In this document: positions 8,201-8,850 of the stretch, piece after piece | How the letters are laid out: every line of letters starts with the position of its first letter | Position numbering within the stretch: the first letter of the stretch is position 1 | Source: SIG578 sp045543635 | GTDB lineage: Bacteria > Bacillota > Clostridia > Oscillospirales > Ruminococcaceae | Direction of reading: 5' to 3' | Assembly: GCA_045543635.1 (NCBI GenBank) | Contig: JAZQMT010000099.1 | Coordinates: 1-8,850, forward strand | Length of the DNA: 8,850 nucleotides | Program-made: the position numbers and the translations under genes | Notes under the pieces: generated by a model | Database searches by the model: none | What the model saw: only the letters and a program-made list of their open reading frames with translations | Told to the model about the DNA's origin: nothing

Positions 8201-8799
8201 TAAGTGACCTTTCTAAGGGGGCAGAGGAAGAGCGTTTTGATTTTGAAACCAAGCCCGATTTCATGCATGAGCAAGGCATGAGCGGGGCTGCGCGCGGAAC
8301 GGCATTGCATACCTTTATGCAGTTTGCTGATTTTGAAAATGCATGCCGTGATATTGAGGGGGAGTTGCTTGCAGTACGCGATAAAGGGCTTATTACAGAG
8401 CAGCAGCGCGCTGTTATTGACATAAGCCGCCTTAAAACCTTTTTTGCGTCGCCTCTTTGTAAGCGTATTCTTGCAGCTGATGCAGTTTTTCGCGAGTATA
8501 AATTTATGACAGGGATGGATTCGGCGCAATTCGGCGGCGAGCGTGCAGCCGCTGACAGCGTTGTGTTGCAGGGTATTGCTGATTGTATTATCATTGAGGG
8601 GGACGCTGCTACCATTATTGATTATAAGACTGACTTTGTGAAAACCGAGCAGCAGCTTCTCGAGCGTTACGGAATGCAGCTTGCAATTTATCGTGCCGCG
8701 ATTGAAAAAATGCTTGGGCTTGCTATAAAGCAATGTCTTATTTATTCGTTCTGTTTGGGAAAGCAGATACAAGTAGAAACCGAACAAAATATAATTTAG
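5281..8799 (+). CDS. addA: ATP-dependent helicase/nuclease subunit A (AddA)
   Basis: AddA is the superfamily 1A motor of AddAB, and its own C-terminal nuclease cuts the 3'-ended strand until Chi is met. From the ATG at 5281 it has 1172 residues, slightly shorter than the 1232 of B. subtilis. All helicase motifs are intact: WTPAQLDFI (Q motif), SAAAGSGKT (24-32, Lys31), TTFSNAAANEM (58-68), IDEYQD (Asp395, Glu396), VGDVKQSIYGFR (421-432), DSNFRSR (461-467), NIMTIHKSKGLEFP (764-777) and YVALTRAKEK (Arg848). The RecB-family nuclease domain carries His1010 (ALHTFMQFADF), Asp1101 (GIADCIII), Asp1114 and Lys1116 (IIDYKTD) and Gln1133 (YGMQLAIY), so catalysis should be intact. It overlaps addB by 8 bp and shares its promoter. 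A GTG at 5260 is a possible but less likely start. The C-terminus, with YSFCLGKQIQVE, looks complete, and a hairpin follows the stop. Confident call. Confidence 0.97.
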   Translation: MAERKWTPAQLDFINAERGPILVSAAAGSGKTASIVARVSRRLSDPSNPLAAHRLLMTTFSNAAANEMLSRIEAELEQKLYEDPDNESLKLQIEQMAEAQISTIHSFCLKIIRENFSYLGLYCDFRVVDEAENEMLMMSALERVMKRAYAQNDPNFYKLIELVCSSKNDYELSQVILKLYRTVIAMPFPEDVLKRWLESFSDTEESYRKWADIVIEQAKKAVNYTLELCHKNIDEIGNSDECAFVVSDIEAIREIEKALLSGDLTAAYAAAKAIKIDNRIMPKKLEAQVKERVKLSRETIRDTIKKLCEQLSYTDREAYCADQRILLPAVKLLFSLVHEFIQEFAAAKREKNLLDFSDAEQFMLNLVWRKNENGGYERTELANELRERFDEIYIDEYQDVNAAQDMIFRAIEPKSGNVFMVGDVKQSIYGFRQADADIFEDKKQSFADYDGEHFPAKIFFDSNFRSRSGVTDFVNQVFFKIMTEDSCGSSYTEADSLKAKADYAENGASGTTFLFYECPKGTREKEWLEDEARLIASEIHRLVKSGYRVKQGEGLRACRYEDFCILSRSDGNRFSAYAEALNALDIEVCVDKSGSDFLESREMLLVLSLLKAINNPYDDIALCSAMMSPIFLFSPAKLAELRGGKGKKAGLYDAVKAAADEGNTECIEFLKGLRSLQRLAAGQSVDKLLSILYDRYGLYNMIGAMNSGEERMNNLDMFRYYARRFEQNGYKGLSEFLRFINKTAQNNKKLKGGTPGGENRNAVNIMTIHKSKGLEFPICILANSLKSFNNADLISNTLIHKEFGFACMIKDDARAVRYAPLSYKALRLAGEQSQIAEELRILYVALTRAKEKLIIPVVRSSMDKLLGEAMLNAKSRSNSFAVCESKSYARWLMLSCVGGRSMQSVCNAFLQQTDCVSNDCGFEAKVVHELSCDSGPEPLERVASSSALIEEIRARARFVYPYGAQTTIPSKFSVSDLSKGAEEERFDFETKPDFMHEQGMSGAARGTALHTFMQFADFENACRDIEGELLAVRDKGLITEQQRAVIDISRLKTFFASPLCKRILAADAVFREYKFMTGMDSAQFGGERAAADSVVLQGIADCIIIEGDAATIIDYKTDFVKTEQQLLERYGMQLAIYRAAIEKMLGLAIKQCLIYSFCLGKQIQVETEQNII

Positions 8800-8816
8800 A
8801 ACAGTAAAAACCTGCC

Positions 8817-8850
8817 CATGTGGCACCTTCCTTACGGAGGGTGCCACATG
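8817..8850 (+). terminator. Hairpin after addA, probable operon terminator truncated by the window edge
   Basis: A 15-bp stem (8817-8831 with 8836-8850) closes on a TTAC loop and has 14 Watson-Crick pairs and one T:G wobble. It begins 17 bases after the addA stop and runs to the last base of the window. Upstream bases AAAAACCTGCC (8806-8816) could extend the left arm if the sequence continues with GGCAGG and a T-run, which would make a classic intrinsic terminator. The T-tract is not visible, so a dispersed palindromic repeat remains possible. The location, directly behind a two-gene operon, favours a terminator. Confidence 0.65.

Noticed and set aside
2001..8799. Multiple AGCGG pentamers (the B. 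subtilis Chi sequence) along the addBA genes.
   Set aside because: A 5-base word is expected often by chance in this length, and the Chi sequence of this organism is unknown, so no inference is justified.
814..8799. Possibility that the ATPase gene plus addBA form a new defence system.
   Set aside because: The ATPase gene has its own terminator and addBA its own promoter. AddAB is a standard housekeeping repair complex in Firmicutes, and there are no mobile-element or defence-island neighbours in the window.
8095..8847. Open frame of 250 codons on the minus strand, beginning within the terminal hairpin and covering the end of addA.
   Set aside because: It lies antisense to the AddA nuclease domain, its composition is irregular with many Cys, His and Lys residues, and no family pattern is seen. 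It is a shadow frame.

Overview
The window looks like a chromosomal stretch of a low-to-middle GC Gram-positive bacterium, most likely a gut-type clostridium (Ruminococcaceae/Oscillospiraceae-like). The reasons are an AddAB recombination nuclease in the addB-addA order, strong purine-rich Shine-Dalgarno sites, A/T-rich intergenic DNA with sigma-A-type promoters, a PduL-type phosphotransacylase, and a tandem P-loop ATPase of a type I know mainly from Firmicutes. The taxonomic placement is inference; there is no rRNA or other marker gene here.

Layout. The left edge (1-621) is a minus-strand pair: a complete pduL-like gene, followed after a single base by the first 17 codons of an SGNH/GDSL-family hydrolase that runs out of the window. 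A good promoter (TTGAAA-17-TAAAAT) sits upstream of pduL in the 192-bp divergent intergenic region. From 814 rightward everything is on the plus strand: a 358-residue two-domain P-loop ATPase that ends in a strong intrinsic terminator, then a consensus-perfect promoter (TTGACA-17-TATAAT) driving addB and addA. These two overlap by 8 bp and fill 2001-8799. The window closes on a near-perfect hairpin, probably the start of the terminator of the addBA operon.

How the genes work together. AddB and AddA form the heterodimeric helicase-nuclease that processes double-strand DNA ends for RecA loading, the Gram-positive counterpart of RecBCD. AddA keeps all helicase motifs and a C-terminal nuclease domain. 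AddB keeps its nuclease residues and the four-cysteine iron-sulfur signature but has a damaged Walker A motif. PduL makes or uses acyl-phosphates from acyl-CoA in fermentative metabolism and has no visible link to AddAB. The ATPase is an uncharacterised family whose second P-loop is eroded in this copy.

No gene-free stretch exceeds 300 bp. I see no mobile element, CRISPR array, tRNA, rRNA or phage gene, and nothing I would call a new system. The points worth a second look are the degenerate nucleotide-binding sites, the compact terminator/promoter junction and the terminal hairpin.
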